Shown piece after piece: positions 24,282 to 31,409 of a DNA stretch of 47,574 nucleotides. Under the pieces are notes generated by a model. That model was not told the origin of the DNA, searched no databases, and saw nothing but the letters and a program-made list of their open reading frames with translations. The stretch lies in assembly GCA_030065125.1 (NCBI GenBank), contig JASJDM010000039.1, positions 1 to 47,574 of the forward strand, written 5' to 3'. The position numbers and the translations under genes were made by a program. Position 1 is the first letter of the stretch. Each line of letters opens with the position of its first letter. Source of the DNA: Lysobacterales bacterium (GTDB taxonomy: Bacteria > Pseudomonadota > Gammaproteobacteria > Xanthomonadales > SZUA-38).

Positions 24282-25138
24282 GAGAACGACTCCAGTTCTG
24301 CCGCGACCCGGCTCTTCTTGTCCAGCAGCTTACCCAGGTCTTCGGGATAAATATTGAGACTCTGCAGGCTTTCGTCGCCGACCAGTCCGTCGGCCGACAC
24401 ATTCTCCTCGTCCAGCATATGCCGGGTCAGCATCAGGGACGCGTACACGCCACAGGCGTCTTCACGGTAGTCCGGAGCCTCGTGATAGTTGTTGTAGTAC
24501 TCGATGCACATCCGGGCTGGCCCGGGCAACTTCCAGTTTTCCGCCAGCCGCGCGCCGATCTGCGGGGCCGCCACGTCAACGATCTGCACGAGTTCGTCAT
24601 CCTGCAGCACATTCAGACTGGCGAGGAACTTCAGCGACAGCGGCTTGCCGACGTTGTGCAGCAGGCCACACAGGTAGGCGGTTTCCACGTTGGCCCGGCG
24701 CATCCTGGCCACCTCCTTCGCCCATAGCGCCGCGCCAAGACCCTCACGCCAGTACAACTGCATGCGGTCCAGGTTGTGCTTGTCCTCGTACACTGATGCT
24801 TTCAGTGCAGTACCCAGCACGATTTCACTCAGCACCTTGAGGCCCAGGCGCGTGATGGCCTGGCGCAGGGTGACGATTTCGGCCTGGCCGCTGAAGGCCG
24901 CTGAGTTGGCCACCCGCAGCACGTCAGAAGCAATTTTCTGGTCCTTCTCCACCAGTTCGGCGATTTCCCGGGCGTCGGCATCCGGACTGTTGGCGAGATT
25001 GAAGACCTTGAATGCCGTGGCGGGCAGAAACGGCAATTCGATTTCACCCGCATCCAGCTTGCGGTTGAACTCTGTAACCAGGTCCGGGGCTTCGCCCGGT
25101 GTCACTGGTGGCGCGGTAGCGGCAATGGATTCCAGCAT
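24278..25138 (-). CDS. HDOD domain signalling protein
   Basis: A 286-residue HDOD-family protein. The domain covers residues ~25-220, beginning LPFLPATAFKVFNLANSPDADAREIAELVEKDQKIASDVLR (cited for position only) with the typical VANSAAFSG helix, TLRQAITRLGLKVLSEIVLG, and YLCGLLHNVGKPL. It lacks a full HD pair, as expected for HDOD rather than HD-GYP. No receiver or GGDEF domain is attached. HDOD proteins act in signalling, often with cyclic-di-GMP or stress circuits. The ATG at 25138 is favoured over the upstream ATG at 25201, whose extra 21 residues look non-coding. It overlaps sthA by four bases. Confidence 0.8.
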   Translation of the reverse strand: MLESIAATAPPVTPGEAPDLVTEFNRKLDAGEIELPFLPATAFKVFNLANSPDADAREIAELVEKDQKIASDVLRVANSAAFSGQAEIVTLRQAITRLGLKVLSEIVLGTALKASVYEDKHNLDRMQLYWREGLGAALWAKEVARMRRANVETAYLCGLLHNVGKPLSLKFLASLNVLQDDELVQIVDVAAPQIGARLAENWKLPGPARMCIEYYNNYHEAPDYREDACGVYASLMLTRHMLDEENVSADGLVGDESLQSLNIYPEDLGKLLDKKSRVAAELESFS

Positions 25139-25282
25139 GGTGTCACTCGTCGGGTAGTCTGCTTTGTCAGCCCGTTCCTCGCGCGCACCCAGGCAGCGCA
25201 AGGAGGGTCCCTCCCCGCTTTTATCGGCAGGTGGATGGAAACATTGAGCAGCCAGAACCGGAGGTGCCCCCCCGGGGACGCG

Positions 25283-26053
25283 TCACAGCCGCCGCCAGGG
25301 CACCACGAACTGCTCTGATCCCTCGTCCCGCCGCAGGGCGTTGACCGAATACGCATGCTTCAGATTGGCGTCGGTGAGCACCTGGCCCGCCGGGCCCGAA
25401 TCCACGATCCGGGAACGGTTCATCAGGATCAGGCGGTCAGCGAAGCGACCGGCCAGGGTCAGGTCATGCAGCACGATCAGAACCGCCACGCCGGCGTCAG
25501 CGATGCCGCGCAGAATTTCCATGACATGGAGCTGGTGATAGGGGTCCAGTCCGGCCGTGGGTTCGTCAGCCAGCAGGATCGGGGCCTCCACCGCCAGGGC
25601 CCGGGCCAGCAGGACCCGGGCTTTTTCGCCGCCGGACAGCACCCGAAACTCCCGATCGGCGATGGGCTCGGCTTCCACCAGGCTGAGGGCACGTTCCACC
25701 GCCTGACGGGACGCGTCGGAGGGCGGCCCAAACCCGCGCTGGTGTGGATAACGACCGAGCATCACCACCTCGCGGGAACTCAGGCGCCACTCCACCCGCC
25801 GCTCCTGGGGCAGGTAAGCCAGCAGCCGGGCCCGCTCCAGCCGCGCATAGGAATGCAGCGGGCGGCTGTCCAGACTCACGGTTCCGGCAGCGCGCGGGCC
25901 GACCCCTACCACCGCCTTCAACAGGGTGGATTTGCCCGCCCCGTTGGGTCCGATCAGCCCGACCAGCTCACCGCCACCAAGCCCAAAACTGGCCTCATTC
26001 ACCAGCCGCGCACCCCGGACCGCAACGCTGATGTTGGCGGCTTCGAGCTTCAC
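25283..26053 (-). CDS. btuD: Vitamin B12 ABC transporter, ATP-binding protein
   Basis: A 256-residue ABC ATPase of the BtuD/FecE/HmuV family. Walker A GPNGAGKST spans residues 35-43, the signature LSGGEKARVLLARAL is near 140, Walker B ILLADEPTAGLD follows, and the H-loop is VLHD. It energises cobalamin import through BtuC. Assignment to B12 rather than heme or iron rests on the riboswitch and the btuB receptor in the same operon. Its start overlaps the btuC stop (ATGA). It is the last gene of the operon; no clear intrinsic terminator follows it. Confidence 0.85.
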   Translation of the reverse strand: MKLEAANISVAVRGARLVNEASFGLGGGELVGLIGPNGAGKSTLLKAVVGVGPRAAGTVSLDSRPLHSYARLERARLLAYLPQERRVEWRLSSREVVMLGRYPHQRGFGPPSDASRQAVERALSLVEAEPIADREFRVLSGGEKARVLLARALAVEAPILLADEPTAGLDPYHQLHVMEILRGIADAGVAVLIVLHDLTLAGRFADRLILMNRSRIVDSGPAGQVLTDANLKHAYSVNALRRDEGSEQFVVPWRRL

Positions 26054-27039
26054 AGTCCGTAGGTGGACCGGTGCCGCAGGATCAGCGACAGGAAAAACGG
26101 CGCGCCCACCAGGGCGGTCAGGACGCCCAGCTTCAGCTCGGTACCGGGCGTCAGCAGCCTGACACCGATATCCGACAGCAGCAGCAGAAGCGCCCCGCCC
26201 AGGGCGCTGGCGGGCAGCAGGCGGCTGGGTCGGTGTCCCACCAGGGGCCGCAGCAGGTGCGGCACGATCAGCCCGACAAAACCGATGACACCGCTGACGG
26301 CGGTGGCGGCTCCCACGCTGATCGCGGTGCCGGTCACCACCAGCAAACGGGTGCGGGACAGGTCCACGCCCAGACCACCGGCGGTTTCTTCGCCCAGGCT
26401 GAGCACGTCCAGGGACCTGGCGGTGGTCATCAGCACCACCCAGCCCGCTGCCATGAACGGCACTGCGAGATGCACATGGTCCATGCTGCGATCCGCGATG
26501 GACCCCAGCATCCAGAAAATGATCTCCAGGGCGGCGAAGGGGTTGGGTGAGAGGTTCAGAGCCAGCGACGTCAGCGCCCCGGCCAGGCTGGACAGGGCCA
26601 CTCCGGCCAGGATCAGACTCAGCGCGCCGCCGGGCCCCACCAGCAGCTGCAGTACCAGCACCGCCAGCACCGAACCGGCAATGGCCAGTATCGGCAGAGC
26701 CAGCGGATACGCCAGGGACAGTCCGGTGTAGATAGCGATGACCGCACCCAGCGCGGCGGTGGCCGAAATGCCGATGATGCCGGGCTCCGCCAGCGGATTT
26801 CGCAGGTAGCCCTGGAGCGCGGCACCGCTCAACCCCAGCGATGCCCCGATGGCCAGCCCGAGGATGGCCCGGGGCAGCCGGATCTCTTCCAGGATGAGCG
26901 CCGTGCTGTCAGCCCCGGCCGATCCCAGGCTGGACATCAGCTCCGCCAGACCGATATCCGACGGCCCGGTCAACAGCGATACGCCAAAAGCGGCACTGAC
27001 CGCCACGGTCAGCACAATCATGAGCAGCGGGTAAGTCAC
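26050..27039 (-). CDS. btuC: Vitamin B12 ABC transporter, permease
   Basis: A 329-residue FecCD/BtuC-type permease with about ten membrane helices and the normal family length. Recognisable parts are RLPRAILGLAIGASLGLSGAALQGYLRNPLAEPGIIGIS (cited for position, residues ~53-91) and GVIGFVGLIVPHLLRPLVGHRPSRLLPAS (residues ~240-270), which holds the coupling helix for the ATPase. It dimerises with two BtuD subunits in the inner membrane. It starts six bases downstream of the btuF stop and overlaps btuD by four bases. Confidence 0.88.
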   Translation of the reverse strand: MTYPLLMIVLTVAVSAAFGVSLLTGPSDIGLAELMSSLGSAGADSTALILEEIRLPRAILGLAIGASLGLSGAALQGYLRNPLAEPGIIGISATAALGAVIAIYTGLSLAYPLALPILAIAGSVLAVLVLQLLVGPGGALSLILAGVALSSLAGALTSLALNLSPNPFAALEIIFWMLGSIADRSMDHVHLAVPFMAAGWVVLMTTARSLDVLSLGEETAGGLGVDLSRTRLLVVTGTAISVGAATAVSGVIGFVGLIVPHLLRPLVGHRPSRLLPASALGGALLLLLSDIGVRLLTPGTELKLGVLTALVGAPFFLSLILRHRSTYGL

Positions 27040-27045
27040 CGATCC

Positions 27046-27870
27046 CTACTCCAGGGCGTCCCGGGCCTGGCGCAGCTGGGCCAGAGCGTCCAGGGTCCAT
27101 GGGGTCCCGCAGCTCCAAAGCGGTTCGTCCACCGACACCTGGGCGGTGCGCTGCAGCAGGGACTGCAGGGCCGGATGACCCTGGGACTGGGAGGCGAGGC
27201 TGGGCGGATCGGCCCAGTCGTTGCCCAGATCGATCAGGTCCGGCGACAGCAGGATCAGCCGTTCCAGCGAGACGTTGCCCAGGCCCTGAAAGCCCAGGCG
27301 GTCACCCGCCACGTCAAAACCCGCGTGATGGGCCAGATCCGCCACCAGGGTGCCGGTACCGCTGGTCCAGCCGTTCAGAGCGTAGTTCACGAACAGCTTG
27401 CGCGTCCCTTCAGCAGGATAGCGCAGGCGTTCCAGCCGTTGGTCAAAGACGTCGATGAGCTTCCGCGCCTGGTTCAGGCTGCCGGTGGCTTGCCCCAGGG
27501 TCAGCAGGTTGTCGCGGATGTCCTGGATGGAAGCGGCAGGCCGGAGTTCCAGCAAGGTGTATCCGAGCTTTTTCAGAATGGACGCCGTCGCCCTGGCCGC
27601 ATAAGTGCCCGCCACTACCAGATCCGGCTGCAGCGCCATGATCTCCTCGGCGCGGCCGTGGTTGAGATGCAGTGCAGCCGCCTGCCGCCAGCGGACCGAG
27701 GTGGCGGGATCGGCGGCCAGGAAAGATACCGAGGCAATTCGTTCGGGTTCCACCAGCGCCATCAGCAGCTGGTCGGTGCAGACGTTAATGGAGACGATGC
27801 GCTGGGGCATGGCCGGCGCCGGCCTGACCGAGGCCAGGACCAGCATCGCCGCCGCCAGCAGGTACCGCAT
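27046..27870 (-). CDS. btuF: Vitamin B12-binding periplasmic protein
   Basis: A 274-residue substrate-binding protein of the TroA/BtuF fold. A signal peptide (MRYLLAAAMLVLASVRPAPA) lacks a lipobox cysteine, so the mature protein is soluble in the periplasm. RIVSINVCTDQLLMALVEPERIASVSF and LQPDLVVAGTY are typical of class III binding proteins. A long alpha linker (ATGSLNQARKLIDVFDQRLERL) joins the two lobes. The function is to hand cobalamin from BtuB to BtuCD. The start overlaps the btuB stop by one base (TGATG). Without the riboswitch context, heme or siderophore binding would be an alternative. Confidence 0.85.
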   Translation of the reverse strand: MRYLLAAAMLVLASVRPAPAMPQRIVSINVCTDQLLMALVEPERIASVSFLAADPATSVRWRQAAALHLNHGRAEEIMALQPDLVVAGTYAARATASILKKLGYTLLELRPAASIQDIRDNLLTLGQATGSLNQARKLIDVFDQRLERLRYPAEGTRKLFVNYALNGWTSGTGTLVADLAHHAGFDVAGDRLGFQGLGNVSLERLILLSPDLIDLGNDWADPPSLASQSQGHPALQSLLQRTAQVSVDEPLWSCGTPWTLDALAQLRQARDALE

Positions 27871-29807
27871 CAGCGGTCGAAGGCGACCCGCACCCCGGCA
27901 AACACGCCGCGCCCGGGGCTGCGATATCCCAGAACCTCCTGGTAGTTTTCATCCAGCGCGTTTTCAACACGCCCGAACAGCTCCACCCGGGGATTGACCT
28001 GGTAGCTGCCTCCGAGCTGCAGCAGGGTGTAGCTGCCGAGCCGGGTGCGGTCGGCGACGAACCCGTTGGCGTAGAAATTGCGGAAATCCGTGTCCAGCAT
28101 GCTGCCGTTGTGCACCAGGCCCAGGGTCAGGCGGGTTCGCTCATCCGCCAGCCGCCAGGCCAGGTCCAGGCTGGCCATGCTGGAAGGCCGGCGGAGTTCC
28201 TCCAGCCCCTCGGCGTCCTCGGAGTCGGTGTAGGTGTAGGACGCCGACAGGTCCAGCTGGCTGGTGAGCCGGGCCCGCAGGCTCAGCTCGACACCGCGGC
28301 GCTCGCTATCACCGGCGGCATTCACCACCGATGGGAATATCGGGATGATCTCGTCGGTCAGGTCGGCCGAGAACACCGTTACATCGGTGACATAGCGATC
28401 CGAATCCCAGCGCCACTCCAGGCCGAGGTCCCAGCCCACGGACTCCTCGGGCCGCAGATCAGGGTTACCGACAAAAAATCCCGGCGTAAAACCGTACTGC
28501 TCAAAAAAAGTCGGGTTGGTCACGCCCTTGCCGTAGCTGAAGTGGGCCCGGCCGCGGCCATGGGCAACGGTCCTGGCGCCGGTCAGGCGCCACGTGGTGG
28601 CGTCATCGAACTCGTCGTTATTGTCCCGCCGCAGGGCGGCCGACAGGAACAGGCGATCGTCCAGCTCCAGCCGGTACTCGGCACCGAAGCCCGCCATGTC
28701 CCTTTCGAAACGAGGTTCCTGGGACGGATCGGTTGGAAAGGTATTCCGAAAGGTCTCACGCTCCCGATCCAGGAAACCGGTCACCTGCTGCACCGTCCGG
28801 TTTCCGGTCAGGGTACGGGTGGCCTGGACGGCCAGCTGGGTCCGGGAGGTGTCGGAGCCAAAAGGACCGAACGAGCCGCTGCCGGACAGTTCGGTTTCGG
28901 TGCGTCCGGCGCTGAACTGACTCACCCAGCGCCGGTCCGCGCTGGCCCACTGCCCGGAGACGCCCAGGTGCTGGTCAACGGTGTCGCTGGTGCCGGGCGC
29001 ATCGATGATCAACCCCTGGTTGGGGCCGCCGGAAAAATCCAGCTCATCAGTTTCGGCGTCTTTTTCCACGTAGCGCAAAGTGCCGGACAGGGTCAGGCTG
29101 TCGCCCAGTCGCAGGTGAGCACGACCGGAAAATGCCGTAGTCTCCGTGTCATCCTCTTCGCTGCCCTCCGGGGCATTGTTCAGGCCGGTAGCGCGTCGCT
29201 GGGTCAGGCTGAACAGGGCGCCGGAGTCTCGATCGCCCAATCCACCGGACAGGGCCAGCCTGGACGTCTCATAAGACCCGGCTTCCGCCTCCAGCCGCAG
29301 CGGCTGCCCTGCCGCCGGTCCATCAGTGTAGATGGCCACGACCCCAGCCAGGGCGTTGGAGCCAAACAACCCGCTCTGGGGGCCCCGGATCACCTCGATG
29401 CGGCTCACGTCGCTGGCCAGCACGGTGGACAGATCCACCTCGCCGCTGTCGGCCGGCGCAATCTCCACGCCGTCCAGCAGGACCAGGACGTGGTTGGCTT
29501 CACTGCCGCGGATTCGCAGCTGGGTGAAACCCCCGCTGTTGCCGGACCGGCTCACCGCCAGGCCAGGCACATGCCGCAGGGCATCAGCGACGTACTGCAC
29601 ACCAAGCTGGTCCAGGTCCTCGGCGCTGAGGACCGAAACGGCGCTGCCCACCTTGCGCAGCTGCAGGGGACTTGAGCTGGCGGTGACGATGATCTCCTCC
29701 ACGTCAGGGGTGGCGACCGTATCGTTGCTGTGCGACCAGCCTGGCGAATGTACGAACAGGGTCGGCAGGAACAGGACAGCGCCCGCCAGGTTTCGCGTCA
29801 ACATCAT
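27870..29807 (-). CDS. btuB: TonB-dependent vitamin B12 receptor
   Basis: A 645-residue outer-membrane receptor. The signal peptide (MMLTRNLAGAVLFLPTLFVHSPGWSHS) is followed by a TonB box (VEEIIVTAS). The plug has DALRHVPGLAVSRSGNSGGFTQLRIRGSEANHVLVLLDGVE (cited for position), VDLSTVLASDVSRIEVIRGPQSGLFGSNALAGVV. The barrel ends with GVFAGVRVAFDR. The frame is open to 29876, but GGAG lies eight bases before the ATG at 29807, and the signal peptide starts there. It is first in the btuB-F-C-D operon and is preceded by a cobalamin riboswitch, which supports B12 as the ligand. Confidence 0.9.
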   Translation of the reverse strand: MMLTRNLAGAVLFLPTLFVHSPGWSHSNDTVATPDVEEIIVTASSSPLQLRKVGSAVSVLSAEDLDQLGVQYVADALRHVPGLAVSRSGNSGGFTQLRIRGSEANHVLVLLDGVEIAPADSGEVDLSTVLASDVSRIEVIRGPQSGLFGSNALAGVVAIYTDGPAAGQPLRLEAEAGSYETSRLALSGGLGDRDSGALFSLTQRRATGLNNAPEGSEEDDTETTAFSGRAHLRLGDSLTLSGTLRYVEKDAETDELDFSGGPNQGLIIDAPGTSDTVDQHLGVSGQWASADRRWVSQFSAGRTETELSGSGSFGPFGSDTSRTQLAVQATRTLTGNRTVQQVTGFLDRERETFRNTFPTDPSQEPRFERDMAGFGAEYRLELDDRLFLSAALRRDNNDEFDDATTWRLTGARTVAHGRGRAHFSYGKGVTNPTFFEQYGFTPGFFVGNPDLRPEESVGWDLGLEWRWDSDRYVTDVTVFSADLTDEIIPIFPSVVNAAGDSERRGVELSLRARLTSQLDLSASYTYTDSEDAEGLEELRRPSSMASLDLAWRLADERTRLTLGLVHNGSMLDTDFRNFYANGFVADRTRLGSYTLLQLGGSYQVNPRVELFGRVENALDENYQEVLGYRSPGRGVFAGVRVAFDR

Positions 29808-29821
29808 CAGTTCGACTCCAA

Positions 29822-29837
29822 GGGCAGACGCCTGCCC
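29822..29837 (-). promoter_or_regulatory. Hairpin beside btuB ribosome binding site
   Basis: On the minus strand GGGCAG-GCGT-CTGCCC forms a six-base-pair hairpin directly before TTGGAG, the btuB Shine-Dalgarno. There is no T run, so it is unlikely to be a terminator. It could be part of the riboswitch expression platform acting on translation initiation; that role is inference. Confidence 0.35.
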
Positions 29838-29941
29838 GGTCGGGTTAAGCTCTGATTGCCGACGTGACAGCGGCAACCACTGATGTCGCCGCTGCGTTCA
29901 GACCGCTCCGCCCAGTTATCCCGACTGCCGGAAGGACGACA

Positions 29942-30142
29942 CGATGGCAGGTCTCCTGGCTTGCGGATCCCTGTCTCTTCGCTGGCCTTCCCAGTCAGAC
30001 CCCGCCGCGCTCGCGCGGCGATGGACCTTTCCAGTGGCTCAGAGTTAGCGAAGGACTAGCCGCCTACAGTTGCGGGTACAGCCGCGGATTGGTCCGGTAA
30101 GGACGTACCGCGTTCCCGTTTAAACCCTGATGGGTACCATCG
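29942..30142 (-). promoter_or_regulatory. Cobalamin (AdoCbl) riboswitch
   Basis: On the minus strand the leader holds the class hallmarks in order: TTTAAACGGGAA near the 5' end, GCGGCTGTACCCGCAACTGT, GAGCCACTGG, and the B12 box AGCCAGGAGACCTGCC near the 3' end. The terminal stem P1 closes through CGATGG (30142-30137) with CCATCG (29947-29942). A GC-rich variable arm (CGCCGCGCGAGCGCGGCG) lies in the middle. B12 binding should reduce expression of btuB-F-C-D downstream, with 134 bases between the aptamer and the btuB ATG. Confidence 0.92.
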
Positions 30143-30148
30143 GCGGTG

Positions 30149-30178
30149 ATCCTACATCTCATGGCCGTAGCTCCGCAA
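30149..30178 (-). promoter_or_regulatory. Candidate promoter of the btu operon
   Basis: On the minus strand TTGCGG (30178-30173) and TAGGAT (30154-30149) are separated by 18 bases. The start would fall about seven bases on, just at the 5' end of the riboswitch, which supports the choice. Both boxes are imperfect. Confidence 0.4.
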
Positions 30179-30327
30179 CAGCAACTCCCGCTTTGTGCAC
30201 AGCGCATAATGCAGCGCGCAAGGCCAAAAGCGTTGGTTTAACCGTGAGACCAACGACAGACTGATTGATTTTTATGTGCTTATAAAACAATGATTTAAAT
30301 GACAACAAAGGGCCAGAAACGACTTTG
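30179..30327. other. Intergenic region between btu riboswitch and phasin promoter
   Basis: No gene is seen. The right half (30255-30320) is AT-rich. An inverted repeat CGTTGGT / ACCAACG with an 11-base loop lies at 30231-30255. Its role is unknown. It could mark the boundary of the two divergent regulatory regions. Confidence 0.4.
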
Positions 30328-30338
30328 TTGCACTGCAT
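30328..30338 (+). promoter_or_regulatory. PhaR-type operator, copy 1
   Basis: TTGCACTGCAT contains TGC-N3-GCA, the core of the known PhaR dyad (CTGC-N3-GCAG in alphaproteobacteria). It overlaps the -35 box of the phasin promoter. An identical 11-base copy lies 29 bases downstream. Confidence 0.6.
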
Positions 30339-30356
30339 ACAAAAATTCGGTATATT
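30328..30356 (+). promoter_or_regulatory. Phasin gene promoter
   Basis: TTGCAC (30328-30333) and TATATT (30351-30356) are 17 bases apart, a good sigma70 arrangement. The start should fall near 30363, inside the second TGCACTGCA operator. The -35 is itself part of the first operator. Confidence 0.65.
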
Positions 30357-30367
30357 TTGCACTGCAT
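30357..30367 (+). promoter_or_regulatory. PhaR-type operator, copy 2
   Basis: A second exact TTGCACTGCAT begins just after the -10 box and covers the expected transcription start. Together the copies flank the promoter, so PhaR binding would block it at both ends. Confidence 0.6.
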
Positions 30368-30394
30368 TAAATCACTGCCCCAGGAGATATGGAC

Positions 30395-30742
30395 ATGACC
30401 AACTTTGCAGACCAGTTCCAGAGCGTCATCGACGCACAGAAGCAGTTCATGCAGCCCGCCAAGGCTTTTGGCGCGCTGGCCGTGGAAAGCTTTGAAAAAG
30501 TCGCCCGCCATAACTATTCGGTTCTGGGTGACTGCGTGGATTACGCCGTGCAGTCCGCCCGGGTTCCCGCCGAAGTGGAGTCACTGCCGGAAATCGCCAC
30601 CCGCCAGTACGAGATGGCCCAGCAGTTCGGCGAAACCCTTCGCCAGCGCGCCGAGGAATACGTTTCCCTGGCCGAGACCCTCAAGGAGAAGTCCGACGCG
30701 CTGGTCACCAAGGAAACCAAGAAGGCCAAGAAAGCGGCCTGA
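30395..30742 (+). CDS. phaP: Phasin family protein
   Basis: A 115-residue, all-helical, amphipathic phasin that coats polyhydroxyalkanoate granules. Typical parts are FADQFQSVIDAQKQFMQPAKAFGALAVESFEKVARHNYSVL (cited for position), a central SARVPAEVESLPEIATRQYEM, and a Lys/Ala-rich tail (TKETKKAKKAA). AGGAG at 30382-30386 is eight bases from the ATG at 30395 but only two from an ATG at 30389, so the second is chosen. It is followed by a strong terminator, so it is transcribed alone and can be made in large amounts. Regulation by PhaR is indicated by two operators on its promoter. Confidence 0.9.
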   Translation: MTNFADQFQSVIDAQKQFMQPAKAFGALAVESFEKVARHNYSVLGDCVDYAVQSARVPAEVESLPEIATRQYEMAQQFGETLRQRAEEYVSLAETLKEKSDALVTKETKKAKKAA

Positions 30743-30802
30743 ACACCGACGTGACGGTCGCATCATGGGTTCCGACCAGCCCATGACGACGACAATGCCA
30801 GC

Positions 30803-30849
30803 GGCGTCCCGACGCCGGGCCAGTCCCGGTGTCGGGGCGCCTTTTTTTT
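30803..30849 (+). terminator. Strong rho-independent terminator after phasin
   Basis: GGCGTCCCGACGCCGGG pairs along 17 positions (two of them G-U in RNA) with CCCGGTGTCGGGGCGCC across the loop CCAGT, followed by eight T (30842-30849). It separates phasin from phaR-phaC. Confidence 0.9.
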
Positions 30850-30875
30850 GCCCCCTCCCCCTTGCTTACCGGGGT

Positions 30876-30881
30876 TACAAT
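30876..30881 (+). promoter_or_regulatory. Possible -10 box for phaR-phaC
   Basis: TACAAT lies 30 bases before the phaR ATG, after the phasin terminator. No good -35 is seen at 16-18 bases upstream, so the promoter is only tentatively placed. Confidence 0.3.
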
Positions 30882-30911
30882 AGCCGGTCTTCCCGACAAC
30901 ACTGAGCCCTT

Positions 30912-31397
30912 ATGAGCAAGCGAATCATCAAGAAATACGCCAACCGTCGCCTGTACGACGCCAAGGCCAGCAAACACATTACCCTCCAGGGTATCCGGCA
31001 GCTCATCGTTGACGGAGAAGACGTGGAAGTGATCGATGACACCAGCGGCGAGGACATCACCCGCTCCATCCTGCTGCAGATCATTTCCGAGCAGGAACTC
31101 GGCGGCCGGCCGATTCTCGGCTCGTCCCTGCTGGCCCAGCTGATCCGGTTCTACGGGCACCCCATGCAGGACTACATGGGGCCGTTTCTGCAGACCAGCG
31201 TGGACGCGTTCATGCAGCAGCAGCAGCAGTTTGCCCAGCAGATGCAGAAGACATTTGCCAACACCCCGGCCGCAGCCATGAACGCCCTGGCCTCCCAGAA
31301 CATGGACATGTGGAACGTATTTCAGAAGACCTTTTTTGGAGAGGGTTCGACTGACAAACCGGATCCCGACGATGCCGGGAAAGACAAGCCCGACTGA
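30912..31397 (+). CDS. phaR: Polyhydroxyalkanoate synthesis repressor
   Basis: A 161-residue PhaR. The N-terminal DNA-binding domain (KRIIKKYANRRLYDAKASKHITL, residues ~3-25) is near-invariant in the family, and is followed by the PHB accumulation regulatory domain (LLQIISEQELGG, LIRFYGHPMQDYMGPFLQ). A Gln-rich helix (FMQQQQQFAQQMQKTF) follows. PhaR binds nascent PHA granules and frees its operators, so phasin is made only when polymer is present. Its probable targets, two TGCACTGCA copies, sit on the phasin promoter 0.5 kb upstream. phaC starts 13 bases after its stop. Confidence 0.93.
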   Translation: MSKRIIKKYANRRLYDAKASKHITLQGIRQLIVDGEDVEVIDDTSGEDITRSILLQIISEQELGGRPILGSSLLAQLIRFYGHPMQDYMGPFLQTSVDAFMQQQQQFAQQMQKTFANTPAAAMNALASQNMDMWNVFQKTFFGEGSTDKPDPDDAGKDKPD

Positions 31398-31409
31398 CAG
31401 AGACAACCC

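Noticed and set aside
25202..25214. GGAGGG-T-CCCTCC palindrome between btuD and the HDOD gene
   Set aside because: The loop would be too small for a stable hairpin, there is no T run, and GC-rich symmetry of this length is expected by chance here.
28110..29675. Long plus-strand open frame of over 500 codons
   Set aside because: It is antisense to btuB, which has a full TonB receptor sequence. The frame is open only because of high GC content and codon bias.
29864..30100. Plus-strand open frame across the region upstream of btuB
   Set aside because: It lies over the cobalamin riboswitch, which is well supported on the other strand, and its translation resembles no protein.
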